Positions 25,873-35,101 of a stretch of DNA of 64,000 nucleotides are shown here, piece by piece. Source of the stretch: Planctomycetota bacterium (GTDB lineage Bacteria; Planctomycetota; Planctomycetia; Pirellulales; Lacipirellulaceae); assembly GCA_029259915.1 (NCBI GenBank), contig JAJDED010000025.1:1-64000 (forward strand). Direction: 5' to 3'. The stretch's first letter is position 1, and each line of letters starts with the position of its first letter. The notes beneath the pieces were generated by a model. That model was given only the letters and a program-made list of their open reading frames with translations. It was not told the DNA's origin and did not search any database. The translations under genes and the position numbers were made by a program.

Positions 25873-27873
25873 TCACCCTAACTTGCGGACGATATTCATC
25901 TCCGTATCGTGGAGCATCTTCGATAGGTGCGACATCATTTGTAGCAACTGCTGCAACCGTTGCGAAAGCTGTTGCACGTCGATGTTTGCAAGTTGCCGAT
26001 CGTTGCCAAGATGTTCCAATTGCTCTTCCAATTCCGCGATATGTTCGCGTAATTCCTCTCGGTCAAACGTCTTCTGCTGCCAAATCGTATAAGCGCGGCG
26101 GCCGGGGCGAAAGATCGGCAAACCATCGAGCGAATCGATCTTCACTCGCGAACCGGCATCTAACTGGCTGGCCACTTCGCGCAACTCGGTCAGGTGCAGG
26201 CGAAGCAGTTTTTTCGTTTGGTTGATGTGTCGCAATCTGTCGGCCTTGTTTTTTAATTCTCGCAGCTCACCCGCGTAGGATTCGCGAATCACATATCGGG
26301 CTGCTGCCGACGAGTCGACAGACGATTTGGCCTTCCGGACCGCTTTGACGAACTTCTCCCAATTTTCTTGGGTGTTCTCTCTTTTGCCTGCTTTGATCTC
26401 TGCCAGCACCCGGTCGAGCAACTCCGATTGCTCCGACGTCATGCCAGCAGGCCGGTCCGACGCAGTGTCGAGTATTGAAATCACGCCGGCCAACGAACGA
26501 CGGCTCTGTGTGTGGCAACTAGTTTTCGAGCGGGAGTTGCCTTCCGCCTGATCTTTGTCCTTCGATTTAGTTTTCTTCTTTTTCTTCGATCCGGATTCTT
26601 CCACGTCGGAAAACTGCATCAACACGTATTCTGGCTCCGGCTCCTCGACGTCGGAAAACTGCATCAGCATTACCTCGACCGGTTCTTCCACATCTTCGAA
26701 CTGCATGAGCACATACTCTACTTCATTCTCTGCGAGAGTTGCCTTGATCAGCCCTTCGATACGCTCCATCGCGTCGGCCATTGCCTTGTCATGTCCTTCC
26801 TTAATGGCCCGCAACACTTTTTCGGCTTCGTCCGCCTCACGCGATCCGGGCGCCAGTTTGAGCATGGAATTTTCCATCTTGCTCTGGTCCTGGCACGCCT
26901 TTCTTAAAGCCTTTACGTCAAGTGCGACTGTCTCCAGGGCCTGGCGTGCCAGGGCCGCATTGCTCGCAGACCTTGGTTTCTTCAACTGCAGGATTCCGTC
27001 GGCCAATTCCTCAAGATCGCGGCGGGCCTGATCAAATCCGTGCAGGCGGGCCACCTTCGCATACTTCTCGTTTTCGCTGACTTCTTTGTACCGCCGAATG
27101 ATTTCGCGAAGAATCTCTTCATCGGCAGATGTCATTTCTTCCTCGGACTGTGCTAGCCGCATCACTTCGTTGGCCTTCAGGTATTTCCTCCAACCGGGGG
27201 CAGGCTTCAGCCGCTGTAGCGAACGGTCGAACTGCTTGGAACTATTGCGAACCTTGCGCTGGCTGCGCTGCACCGGCCCCATGGCATACTCGCCAATCGC
27301 GGCGTTGACCGCCTGGAAGCCCCACTGACCGCTGATCGCGCGAAACTTCGGATTGTTAGCGACCGTGTCGAATTGAGCCGCGACGACCGCGAGTGTCGTG
27401 CGTGTTTTCGCATCCGGCTGCGCTCCCTTGCCGGTCCATAGAGCGCTGCCAAGCAATTCGAGTTTGAGAAATTCATTCCAACCCTCGCCAACGCGCATGC
27501 CATCCAGTTCATCAACAAGCCGCTGCAACGCGCCGCGCAACAGCTTGCGCTGTTCAGCCAGGGTCATGCCAGCCACTTCGGCACGCGTGGGAACTTGTGG
27601 TCGAGCTGGCTGGACAACTCGCTGCGTTGCACGGCTGCGACTACGGCGCTCGCCGTAGCTATCATTCTGCCCTGCCTCGGATTCCGGAGGAGTGAATAAC
27701 CTCAAAATATCCTCAACCGAAGGACCCTGCGGTGGTTGACGCTGCTGTTGCCGTTGCAACTGTTCCATGCGACTGCGCTCTGCTTGTCGACTCGACTGCT
27801 GTGCCACTGCGTGCTCAATCGACCAAAGAACTACCGTCGTAAAAAAAGTTAGGCTGACTAGATGCCGAACCAT
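25873..27873 (-). CDS. Exported coiled-coil protein with triple LMQFxDVEE repeat
   Basis: A 666-residue protein not assigned to a family. A signal peptide (MVRHLVSLTFFTTVVLWSIE) is followed by a Gln/Arg-rich segment. A helical domain spans about residues 90-390. At about 395-435 there are three consecutive copies of VLMQFxDVEEP-type units, followed by a Lys-rich stretch (KKKKKTKSKDKDQ). The C-terminal 200 residues are charged helices ending in a predicted coiled coil (LEEQLEHLGNDRQLANIDVQ). It is probably periplasmic. Function is unknown. Confidence 0.7.
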   Translation of the reverse strand: MVRHLVSLTFFTTVVLWSIEHAVAQQSSRQAERSRMEQLQRQQQRQPPQGPSVEDILRLFTPPESEAGQNDSYGERRSRSRATQRVVQPARPQVPTRAEVAGMTLAEQRKLLRGALQRLVDELDGMRVGEGWNEFLKLELLGSALWTGKGAQPDAKTRTTLAVVAAQFDTVANNPKFRAISGQWGFQAVNAAIGEYAMGPVQRSQRKVRNSSKQFDRSLQRLKPAPGWRKYLKANEVMRLAQSEEEMTSADEEILREIIRRYKEVSENEKYAKVARLHGFDQARRDLEELADGILQLKKPRSASNAALARQALETVALDVKALRKACQDQSKMENSMLKLAPGSREADEAEKVLRAIKEGHDKAMADAMERIEGLIKATLAENEVEYVLMQFEDVEEPVEVMLMQFSDVEEPEPEYVLMQFSDVEESGSKKKKKTKSKDKDQAEGNSRSKTSCHTQSRRSLAGVISILDTASDRPAGMTSEQSELLDRVLAEIKAGKRENTQENWEKFVKAVRKAKSSVDSSAAARYVIRESYAGELRELKNKADRLRHINQTKKLLRLHLTELREVASQLDAGSRVKIDSLDGLPIFRPGRRAYTIWQQKTFDREELREHIAELEEQLEHLGNDRQLANIDVQQLSQRLQQLLQMMSHLSKMLHDTEMNIVRKLG

Positions 27874-28215
27874 CTCATCCCCCTTACTGCCGAGGGCAGC
27901 ATGAAAAGAAGTGTGCCAAGGCCCCGCGACCGTCTCGCGGCATTGGCGTATTCAATCGGACGCAACGCTCGCGTGGCGCAAAGATGAGAAGGTTGAGGAA
28001 AGCTCAGAAGCCACGCGAGCCCGAAGATCAATTATACGCGAAATGTCCCCAGGGGACGGGTCAAATTCTCGAAACAGAGGCCGCGACTGCCGGGAGACCT
28101 CTGCCGAACGCACGAACCCGGCTCTTGCTGCTCGGCTCCTCCGATGGATACTCCTCAACTTGTATTGGACGGGCCGATAGGAGTGAGTAGAATTGGGTAC
28201 TTAGGAGAGTGTCTG
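27874..28215. other. Intergenic region, 342 bp
   Basis: Divergent promoter region between the coiled-coil gene (minus) and the nucleotidyltransferase gene (plus). It includes a CCCCAGGGGACGGGTC segment near 28046-28061 reminiscent of dispersed non-coding repeats. No supported gene was found. Confidence 0.4.
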
Positions 28216-28848
28216 ATGCTTGTCGATGCCGGCTTAACATTTCGCGAGATTGTCATGAACGATCCCCTGCCCAAGGGAACGATTCAACAGGCCGTCGTCA
28301 ATTTTCTAGACGGACGCGACGATGCCGCCCTCTTCGGGGCAATGGCTGTGAACGCTTATGTCGACGAGCGCCGCATGACCGAGGATGTCGATATCCTTTC
28401 GACGAGAGCGAAGGAACTTGCGGAAGAACTAAGGGAACATCTCAGCGAACAATTCGAAATTGCCGTCCTCATCCGAACGATACGCGACGGGATTGGATAC
28501 CGATTGTACCAACGCGCCAAGCCAAAGAACCGACATCTGGTTGATCTTCGATCGGTCGAGGCATTGCCTGCCACCGAACGGATCGACGGCGTTTTAGTCC
28601 TCACGCCGGCCAATATTATCGCAGCCAAAGTAAACGCCTACCACCGTCGAAAAGGGAAACCGAAGGCCGGTACCGACTGGCGCGACCTGGCACACCTCCT
28701 GCTGAAATTCCCGCAACTCAAAACCGAAGAAGGCCCCGTTAAGCAACGGCTTGAGTCCCTGGGCGTCGGAAAAGAAGTATTGGCTATCTGGCGACAACTC
28801 GTGGCTGAGGAAATCCTTCCCGAAGAGGAAGACGACGAATTCCTTTAA
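28216..28848 (+). CDS. AbiEii-like nucleotidyltransferase
   Basis: A protein of about 210 residues starting MLVDAGLTFREIVMND at 28216, placed 8 bases after GGAG; the longer frame from 28144 lacks a ribosome site. FGAMAVNAYVDERRMTEDVD is the nucleotidyltransferase core of the AbiEii/MNT group (the G-x-A-x6-R-T-x-D-x-D pattern). AbiEii proteins are usually toxins paired with an AbiEi antitoxin. Here no upstream antitoxin of that type is visible, so it is either solitary or serves a different role. NTP-dependent tRNA or protein modification is known for the family. Confidence 0.75.
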   Translation: MLVDAGLTFREIVMNDPLPKGTIQQAVVNFLDGRDDAALFGAMAVNAYVDERRMTEDVDILSTRAKELAEELREHLSEQFEIAVLIRTIRDGIGYRLYQRAKPKNRHLVDLRSVEALPATERIDGVLVLTPANIIAAKVNAYHRRKGKPKAGTDWRDLAHLLLKFPQLKTEEGPVKQRLESLGVGKEVLAIWRQLVAEEILPEEEDDEFL

Positions 28849-28871
28849 GATTCGATTCCAGATAATGCTGG

Positions 28872-29894
28872 TTATTGTTCTTCTAAATTGCCGAATAAAT
28901 CGACCACTTCAAATTGCAGAACGGCCTGGTTGTGCAGCGCCAGAGCGAGTTGCTCTAAAGCGTTGACCTGTTGGACGCCTTGGCTAACCTCATCGACTCG
29001 ACCCTCCATCTGCTTGATGATGCCCTCCAGCTTTTTAACACGAAGCTTGCCGCGATTGAAGTCCGCGAGTGGTATATTTCGTGCCGCATTGAGCCAATTA
29101 ACAAGCTTGGGTAATTCCGCTTTGTTCGCCGCGAGCGAGACGAAAAACTCGTCCGCGGCACGTCTGGTTTTATAAGCTTCGCTCTTGATCTTGTTGACCG
29201 TATATGGCATCGGCTCGTCTGCCCACAACGCCATCTGTGGCTCCACGATGAGAAAGATGCGATGGCCGATCTTATCCGTTCGCACCAGAATCCGCGCTTG
29301 TGAATACTCGGGGAAGAGAATCTGCAAATCGGCATCTGCTCCGACCAATCCATCCTCGGGCATCAGCTCGAATTTTTCTTTCAGTCCTCGTAACGCGATT
29401 ACTCGCACGCGCCCAACAAGGGTCTCCCCCACGGCTAGCTCTTCGAGAGGGATCTTCATTAGTTTTCTGTCCAATCTTAGTTTGACGTGCCGTCCAATTT
29501 CTTCGTCTCTAACAGCTAACTTCTCGATTGGTTGGGCCTCGACTGTCGCGACAGGCGCGGGTGGCAGCGCCACCGGCCTGTGCTCGACTGCGACCTCATG
29601 CTGTCCGGAATTTCGCTCTCTAGGAAAATTGTCTGGCGGCTCAATAGATTCCTTGGCAACAGGCGGTTTCCTCGCCTCAATGGCTGATGCGTTGCGGGCA
29701 ACTTCCCTCTGCGAGGTTGCTTGAGGTGAGGGTTTTCTGAGTTTTTCGCGAATTTTCTCCGGCAGGTCGAACGCAAAGGCGATCGCGACCAGCGAAGCCG
29801 TGGCGACGATCGAACGAATGGTATAGATAACCAAACGCAAGTCTCGCCGACGGTTCTTACGTCGGCGGTCACGATATTCGGAGCCGAAAGACAT
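28872..29894 (-). CDS. Single-span membrane protein with coiled coil, unknown function
   Basis: A protein of about 340 residues. The start MSFGSEYRDRRRKNRRRD (29894) is strongly basic. It precedes one membrane span (VIYTIRSIVATASLVAIAFA), predicting cytoplasmic N-terminus and outside body. A Pro/Arg/Glu-rich linker (residues 55-120) leads to a folded domain of about 150 residues, then a C-terminal coiled coil (KLEGIIKQMEGRVDEVSQGV). No family was recognised. It is convergent with the nucleotidyltransferase gene. An upstream Met at 29906 is possible. Confidence 0.65.
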   Translation of the reverse strand: MSFGSEYRDRRRKNRRRDLRLVIYTIRSIVATASLVAIAFAFDLPEKIREKLRKPSPQATSQREVARNASAIEARKPPVAKESIEPPDNFPRERNSGQHEVAVEHRPVALPPAPVATVEAQPIEKLAVRDEEIGRHVKLRLDRKLMKIPLEELAVGETLVGRVRVIALRGLKEKFELMPEDGLVGADADLQILFPEYSQARILVRTDKIGHRIFLIVEPQMALWADEPMPYTVNKIKSEAYKTRRAADEFFVSLAANKAELPKLVNWLNAARNIPLADFNRGKLRVKKLEGIIKQMEGRVDEVSQGVQQVNALEQLALALHNQAVLQFEVVDLFGNLEEQ

Positions 29895-30075
29895 GCCGCT
29901 CGCCACCGGAGAAAAGGTTGCTCGACTGAAGGTCGACCAATAAACCGATCGTTGCAGCTGGCACTATAGACCCCCTGCCAACGACATTCAAGCCGATTGC
30001 ATCAGAGACGGGGACAGGCACACTTTTCTGAAGACGCTGTAGCACCTTTGCTGAGCGTGCGTTGTCGTAAAAACT

Positions 30076-31593
30076 CTAGAAACCGTAGATCGCGCTGTAC
30101 TTGTCGGTGAGATGGCCAAGTAGCGCTTCGTGCGTCAGCGGCGCGCCGGTGATTCGCTCGGCGAGTTCGGCGGGGGTGTAGCGGCGTCCGTGTTGGTGGA
30201 TGTTTTCGTTGAGCCACTCGCGTAATCTCGAAAATTCGCCGCGGCGGAAGTCGGCCGACAGATCGCCCAGGTCTTTTTCGGCCTGCGCAAAAAACTGGGA
30301 AGCGTACAAATTGCCGAGGGCGTAAGTAGGGAAATATCCAAACAAGCCCGCGCCCCAATGGATATCCTGTAGCACCCCCTCGGTGTCCGTGGGCGGGTCG
30401 ATTCCCAAATAGTGTTGGTACTTTTCGTTCCAAGCATCGGGCAAATCTGCCACCTGCAATTGGTCTTCTATCAGTGCCAGTTCCAACTCGAAGCGGATGA
30501 GGATGTGGAGATTGTACGTCACCTCGTCGGCGTCCACGCGAATAAGCGATGGCCGAACGTCGTTGATGGCCGAATAAAAATTATCGCCATTCACGTCGCC
30601 TAGCGCAGTGGGAAAGACAGTCTGCGCTTGTGGGAAAAAATGTTCCCAGAACGCACGACTGCGCCCCACCAGGTTTTCCCACAGCCGCGATTGCGATTCG
30701 TGGATGCCCATCGACACATCTTTTCCCAGCGGCAGCCCATAATGCTGCCGCGGTAAGCCTTGGTCGTAAATTCCGTGCCCTGCCTCGTGCAAAATACTAA
30801 AAAATGCGTCGTTAAATTTGTTGGGGTCGTAGCGCGTCGTCAGCCGCACGTCGCCCGGCCCTAGACCGGCGCAAAATGGATGGATCGAAACATCAAGCCG
30901 ACCCGCCTGAAAATCGAAACCAATCGCCTCGGCGGCCAGACGACCGAACGACTCCTGAGCTGCTACCGGATAGTCGCGCTCTAGCAGCGAAACATCGGGG
31001 CTGAAAGAGCTTTCAGATATCGCCTGCACCAATGGCACCAGCGCATCGCGCAATTCGCCGAGCACGCGGGCTATGTTTTTCGTCGACTCGCCCGGTTCGT
31101 AATCGTCGAGCAATGGATCGTAAGGCGTTTCGGACGATCCATGCGCGGCCGACTCTTGGCGTTTTAACGTGACAGTTTTTTCTAGTATCGGTTGAAAACT
31201 AGAGAAATCGTTTTCTCGCCGCGCACTGGCCCAAACTTGCTGTCCCAAAACGCTCGTACGGGCAAGCTCTTCGACCAACGACTGTGGCAGGCAAGTTTTC
31301 TTTTCGTAGTCGCGTTTCAACAACCGGATGGTCGAACCGTGGTCGCTCGTAGAGTCCGCTGCCAAGGGACTGTCGGCCAATTCATCGAGCCACTCGCCCA
31401 CTTCCGGGGCAGTTTGCTTTTGATGGACCAGTCCCGCAACATAAGCGACCTGATCAGCCCGGTATTCTCCACCGGCGGGAGGCAACTGGGTGCGCTCGTC
31501 CCAATCGAGTAAACCTTCCAGCGAACGCAACATGACCACTTCGCGGGTCGAGTCGCAGAGCTGTTCAAAGATTTCGACCGGTTCCCGAGCCAC
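30076..31593 (-). CDS. Carboxypeptidase M32 (thermostable carboxypeptidase 1 family)
   Basis: A 505-residue cytosolic zinc metallocarboxypeptidase of the M32 family. The zinc motif is in ILHEAGHGIYDQG (HExxH). Family features visible are DERTQLPPAGGEYRADQ near the N-terminus, IGFDFQAGRLDVSIHPFC and GDVRLTTRYDPNKF before the zinc site, and GIHESQSRLWENLVGRS after it. The length agrees with the family. It should release C-terminal amino acids from peptides. A single-gene unit. Confidence 0.95.
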   Translation of the reverse strand: MAREPVEIFEQLCDSTREVVMLRSLEGLLDWDERTQLPPAGGEYRADQVAYVAGLVHQKQTAPEVGEWLDELADSPLAADSTSDHGSTIRLLKRDYEKKTCLPQSLVEELARTSVLGQQVWASARRENDFSSFQPILEKTVTLKRQESAAHGSSETPYDPLLDDYEPGESTKNIARVLGELRDALVPLVQAISESSFSPDVSLLERDYPVAAQESFGRLAAEAIGFDFQAGRLDVSIHPFCAGLGPGDVRLTTRYDPNKFNDAFFSILHEAGHGIYDQGLPRQHYGLPLGKDVSMGIHESQSRLWENLVGRSRAFWEHFFPQAQTVFPTALGDVNGDNFYSAINDVRPSLIRVDADEVTYNLHILIRFELELALIEDQLQVADLPDAWNEKYQHYLGIDPPTDTEGVLQDIHWGAGLFGYFPTYALGNLYASQFFAQAEKDLGDLSADFRRGEFSRLREWLNENIHQHGRRYTPAELAERITGAPLTHEALLGHLTDKYSAIYGF

Positions 31594-31630
31594 GTTGACA
31601 TCCTTGTCTAAGAAAATTCCTTACCTAAAG

Positions 31631-31681
31631 AAAAAAGAGGTGACAGACCTTACCCTGTGGGTCTTAGGCCTGTCACCCCTC
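31631..31681 (-). terminator. Terminator of the Cys-rich gene at 31690
   Basis: On the minus strand GGGGTGACAGGCC pairs with GGTCTGTCACCTC around a loop of about 17 nt, and the stem is followed by TTTTTT. It closes the transcript of the 104-residue Cys-rich protein before the carboxypeptidase gene. Confidence 0.8.
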
Positions 31682-31689
31682 GCGCGGGT

Positions 31690-32004
31690 TTAACCGCGAA
31701 CTTTGACGTTACCGCGACGATTGACAACGACCTTCACCGAATGGCCACAGCAGGCCCAGGTGTAGGTGCCAATTTGACGGCCCAAAATCCCCTGTCGCCA
31801 GCAAACGGTGGGTGCTTCGGCGCAACAACCGGGCACGCAAACCGTGACGTTTTGCGAGCAGCAACTGCAAGGTGGGTTCACACACAGCACAGTGCTCACA
31901 GGTGGTGGTGGACAGCAACAATCGCCTGCCTGTACGGCATCTGTCGAAGCGGTCCAAAACAACATAGCCACGAGTACCGCAGCAAACCAGGAATAACGAC
32001 TCAT
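31690..32004 (-). CDS. Small Cys-rich secreted protein
   Basis: A 104-residue protein with an N-terminal signal peptide (MSRYSWFAAVLVAMLFW) followed by a Cys- and Pro-rich body: GDCCCPPPPVS, NPPCSCCSQNVTVCVPGCC and WACCGHSVKVV. The mature part holds about 14 cysteines, suggesting multiple disulfides or metal binding. The C-terminus is basic. It has its own terminator. No family was recognised; Cys-rich exported proteins of this style are frequent in Planctomycetes. Confidence 0.75.
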   Translation of the reverse strand: MSRYSWFAAVLVAMLFWTASTDAVQAGDCCCPPPPVSTVLCVNPPCSCCSQNVTVCVPGCCAEAPTVCWRQGILGRQIGTYTWACCGHSVKVVVNRRGNVKVRG

Positions 32005-32327
32005 CGAACTAATCCCCTCTTCTAAGTTGGAAAAAAATAGCTGAACAGCCCAATCAAGCAGGCCGCTCAGAAACCCCTACTCACTTAAGTCTATTTCATT
32101 CACTCGCATGGGCAAATAGCCAGTTCAGGCTATCTTGAGAAAGCTAGTAAGAGCGTCTATGCTAGCGAACTAAAAACCACCCGATGGAGGGGTTTTCTGG
32201 GGTCTAAACCCTACGCACGAAGCTTCCAAGCGGAAAGCGATCAGAGCAGCGAACCAAGCGTGTTTGCCAAGCCGAAAACGCCAAATCGAGAACGATAAAG
32301 CTAGAAAGACAAAAAAGTGGCGAGAGC

Positions 32328-32429
32328 CTACTTCTTACGATGGCGAATTTTGGCCCGCATCCGACGCTTTTTGCGACCCACTTTTCGCCGACCTTTGCCT
32401 GTTTTCTTAGTACCCAAAGCCTGCTCCAC
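32328..32429 (-). CDS. Small very basic protein (possible COX24/THX-like ribosomal accessory)
   Basis: A 33-residue frame from GTG at 32429 (or TTG at 32438). It reads VEQALGTKKTGKGRRKVG, then RKKRRMRAKIRHRKK and a stop. The composition, almost half Lys/Arg with KKRRMR and HRKK at the C-terminus, resembles the AURKAIP1/COX24-domain and THX small ribosomal proteins. The family assignment is by eye only. An overlapping minus-strand frame at 32204-32431 looks much less protein-like. Confidence 0.4.
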   Translation of the reverse strand: MEQALGTKKTGKGRRKVGRKKRRMRAKIRHRKK

Positions 32430-32576
32430 ATCTGGCAAACGAATTAAAGAACACCCAATCCAACCGACGGCCTATCACTAAAGATACCGCCCAAAGACGA
32501 ACTAACCATAGTAGCAGCCCCAATGGCGGTCTGGCAAGCTGGTTCAAGAGGATTTTTCGACCGCCGTTTGGCCTCT

Positions 32577-33287
32577 CTACTCATCCGCAAGGCTTGCGGC
32601 AGACTTTTTCTGACAGAGCGGAACTCGATAGGCGGATGGTGTGCTGGTCGGTTGGCTTTCGGTTGCAGAGACTTGGCGGATCAGGTTTGTCTCTATTGGA
32701 CTGGTACGTGGAAAGTCGTTGGTTGCCGGCACCTCTGCCGAGCAGCCACATCCGGGGCAGCATCCGTCGCCCTCGCAAGAACACCGATTGCCGCTACGAA
32801 CACACTGTACCTTCCACTCGGTGCCACATTTTTTGCACTTGTACTTGTGCTGTTCAAGGACGTTCACGCAACGAACTTTTCCGCATTTCGGCGGACAATT
32901 GCAGCAACCGCTCGTGCAACCACCCTCGCCACAGCAGCTACCCGCCGCGCAATCGCGCTTCGAACCGCCAGCGCATTCCCACGGCCAACGAAAACTGGGA
33001 ATGCAAACGTATTTGCTTTTCACTTTCCAACATTTCTTCTCGACTTCCTCAACCACGCGCTGGGGACAGCAAGTCGGCTTGCAACAACAATTGCCAGCGC
33101 AATTGCAGCAGCCAGCTGCGCCGTCGCAACATCCTGCGGGTCTGACTTCAGAAGCACTCGCTTTGAGTACATGATCGGCAGTTGTGGCCAACGCACCAGG
33201 CTGTTGAAGACTTTGCGCTTGCACACTAGTCGTGAAAACAATAACCATGCTCAAACCGAAGGTTGTCGTTTGCAAGATAGAATTCAT
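32577..33287 (-). CDS. Cys-rich secreted protein
   Basis: A 236-residue exported protein with signal peptide (LSMVIVFTTSVQAQ). The central part (residues 48-195) contains some 37 cysteines in CC and CxxC clusters: CCDGAAGCCNCAGNCCCK, GSCCGEGGCTSGCCNCPPKC, and a zinc-ribbon-like CKKCGTEW. It also carries VVEEVEKKCWKVKSKYVCIP, a block shared by many planctomycete Cys-rich proteins as far as recalled. It is probably periplasmic or at the surface, binding metal or crosslinked by disulfides. Adjacent to a porin gene on the same strand, 123 bp away. Confidence 0.8.
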   Translation of the reverse strand: MNSILQTTTFGLSMVIVFTTSVQAQSLQQPGALATTADHVLKASASEVRPAGCCDGAAGCCNCAGNCCCKPTCCPQRVVEEVEKKCWKVKSKYVCIPSFRWPWECAGGSKRDCAAGSCCGEGGCTSGCCNCPPKCGKVRCVNVLEQHKYKCKKCGTEWKVQCVRSGNRCSCEGDGCCPGCGCSAEVPATNDFPRTSPIETNLIRQVSATESQPTSTPSAYRVPLCQKKSAASLADE

Positions 33288-33409
33288 GAAGAAAATCTCC
33301 TCCCGGTTCGTAAGGAGTTGCGGGTTGAAATGTTTGTTTCTACGTGTTTGTTTCTACTAAGCTTTGAATAACAGGAACCGTCGAGGAAAAACAATACGTC
33401 TCTCTGCCA

Positions 33410-34909
33410 TTAGAAGTCGACCATAAAACGCGTTCCAAGAACCGTGTAATGGCCAGAAACTGCCCCGAGCGAATTTTGCGGGTCGGCGTCGTCGAACCCT
33501 TCGCGGTCGTCGATCTCGCCATAGATCGCGTTGAATTGCATCCGTGCGTAGGGATTCCAATGCCAGTTTAAGCCGAGAGTGTGGCTCTGACCGCGACCCC
33601 CGAGAACATCGGCATCGGAAAAATTGGCGTACGACCAACGATAGGCAACTTGCCAGGCTCCCCACCCGCCGCGAACCCCTTCGCAACAGGTATTGACCAG
33701 AAAGAAGTTCTCGAAAGGTTCCACGCGGCCAAGAATTCCATCTTCTCGGTCCCAAGGAATATGCTCGCCTGTGAGGAAGTAAGAAGCGTAGAAATAACCG
33801 CCGTCGAAATGCAGATCGCTGCCGCCGTTGCGGTCGAGCCACAAGTTTTGGTACTCGCCCACAAGCTGTAAGGGGCCGGAGTTCCAAACATTCTCCAGCC
33901 CAAGCACCTGGTAGTTATCGGCACCGTCAATCGTGCCAGTATCGATCCAACGGTTGACCGTACGTGCCTCGGGGCGATGCCGAAAGCGAGCTTCGTTGGT
34001 TGCCCGACCAGGCAGATTGCTGCCGTCGGGGTTGGCGGCCGTCCCAGAAACGGCCCAATGTCCGTAGCCGCGACCACCCGAAGTTTCGTCGTACCAGAAT
34101 GTATTAGCCAGCCGCCCGGCAACTTCCATCTGGTAGTGGTCGCTGATGTAGTTTCCTTCGTCCTGAATCAAGCGCTGGTTGAAAACGCCGTAGCGCCAGT
34201 TCCATACTTCATCTTCCGAGACGCCATACGATTGGATACCAAATCGCCGGGCGTCTTGATTGATCGACTCGATGACAAACGGCCTCTCGATAAACACGTT
34301 GTAACGGCTACTGTTTAAGTGATCCAAGCCGTAAGGTCTTTTTTGATTACCAACCAGCAACTTCTGCAAAATTGGGAGGTCTTTCCAACCGAGATACGCA
34401 TCGCGGAATTCGGTCTTGTTGCCGCCCGCGAATTCTATTTCGATTTTGTAAAGCATCGTTTTCCAAAGGTCGCCCTTCACACCAAAGCGAAGGCGACGAA
34501 AACCAATGCGATCCTGCGGAGAAATTGCAGGATCGTTGTTTTCAAAGATGTTCACCCCGGGCGAATCCCCAGGAAAGGCCCAGTGATCGGCGTGCACGCG
34601 GCCGTTGACTTTCATCGTGGCCCAGCCATGGCCCGAGTAGGAAGCATTCTTCAGCTTCTTCTTCAGCTCGTTGTAATCATTCTCAAGATTCTGGTTCTTC
34701 GTTTCTAGCGAAGCAAGTCGATCTTCAACCGTCAGAGAAGACGCTTCGCCATCGAAAAGCGTATCGTAGTAGGCGACCGGTTGAGTGGGGCAAAGTTCGA
34801 CCGGCGGCAGTGGACGAATTACGTCGTCTTGCTCAGCTGCGGAAACACCCGCAATAAAAGCCACAACAGCAAACGTAAAACTCCACAGGGCTTTGACGTA
34901 AAGCCTCAT
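33410..34909 (-). CDS. OprO/OprP-type phosphate-selective porin
   Basis: Outer-membrane beta-barrel of about 499 residues, starting MRLYVKALWSFTFAV at 34909. After the signal peptide comes a short coiled coil (DRLASLETKNQNLENDYNEL), then the barrel with alternating aromatic strands: RIGFRRLRFGVKGDLWKTML, EFRDAYLGWKDLP and, at the end, GHYTVLGTRFMVDF with a terminal Phe typical of outer-membrane insertion. This layout fits the OprO/OprP porin family. Selectivity for phosphate or another anion is not provable from sequence by eye. Confidence 0.88.
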   Translation of the reverse strand: MRLYVKALWSFTFAVVAFIAGVSAAEQDDVIRPLPPVELCPTQPVAYYDTLFDGEASSLTVEDRLASLETKNQNLENDYNELKKKLKNASYSGHGWATMKVNGRVHADHWAFPGDSPGVNIFENNDPAISPQDRIGFRRLRFGVKGDLWKTMLYKIEIEFAGGNKTEFRDAYLGWKDLPILQKLLVGNQKRPYGLDHLNSSRYNVFIERPFVIESINQDARRFGIQSYGVSEDEVWNWRYGVFNQRLIQDEGNYISDHYQMEVAGRLANTFWYDETSGGRGYGHWAVSGTAANPDGSNLPGRATNEARFRHRPEARTVNRWIDTGTIDGADNYQVLGLENVWNSGPLQLVGEYQNLWLDRNGGSDLHFDGGYFYASYFLTGEHIPWDREDGILGRVEPFENFFLVNTCCEGVRGGWGAWQVAYRWSYANFSDADVLGGRGQSHTLGLNWHWNPYARMQFNAIYGEIDDREGFDDADPQNSLGAVSGHYTVLGTRFMVDF

Positions 34910-35101
34910 ACTAATCCCCCCATGCACGAGAACGGCGATCCTATGCCGTTAGCAAGAAAGATCGGCAGTTGGGAGAAACGGGTTTATTAAGATTCGAGGT
35001 TAAACTGGTAATGGTGCTAATCAAGCTAGTAGCACTGATAGCAGTCTGCACTCTGAGAGTGAAGGAGACGCAGGAAGCAATCGCCTGCGGGATGGCCAGA
35101 A

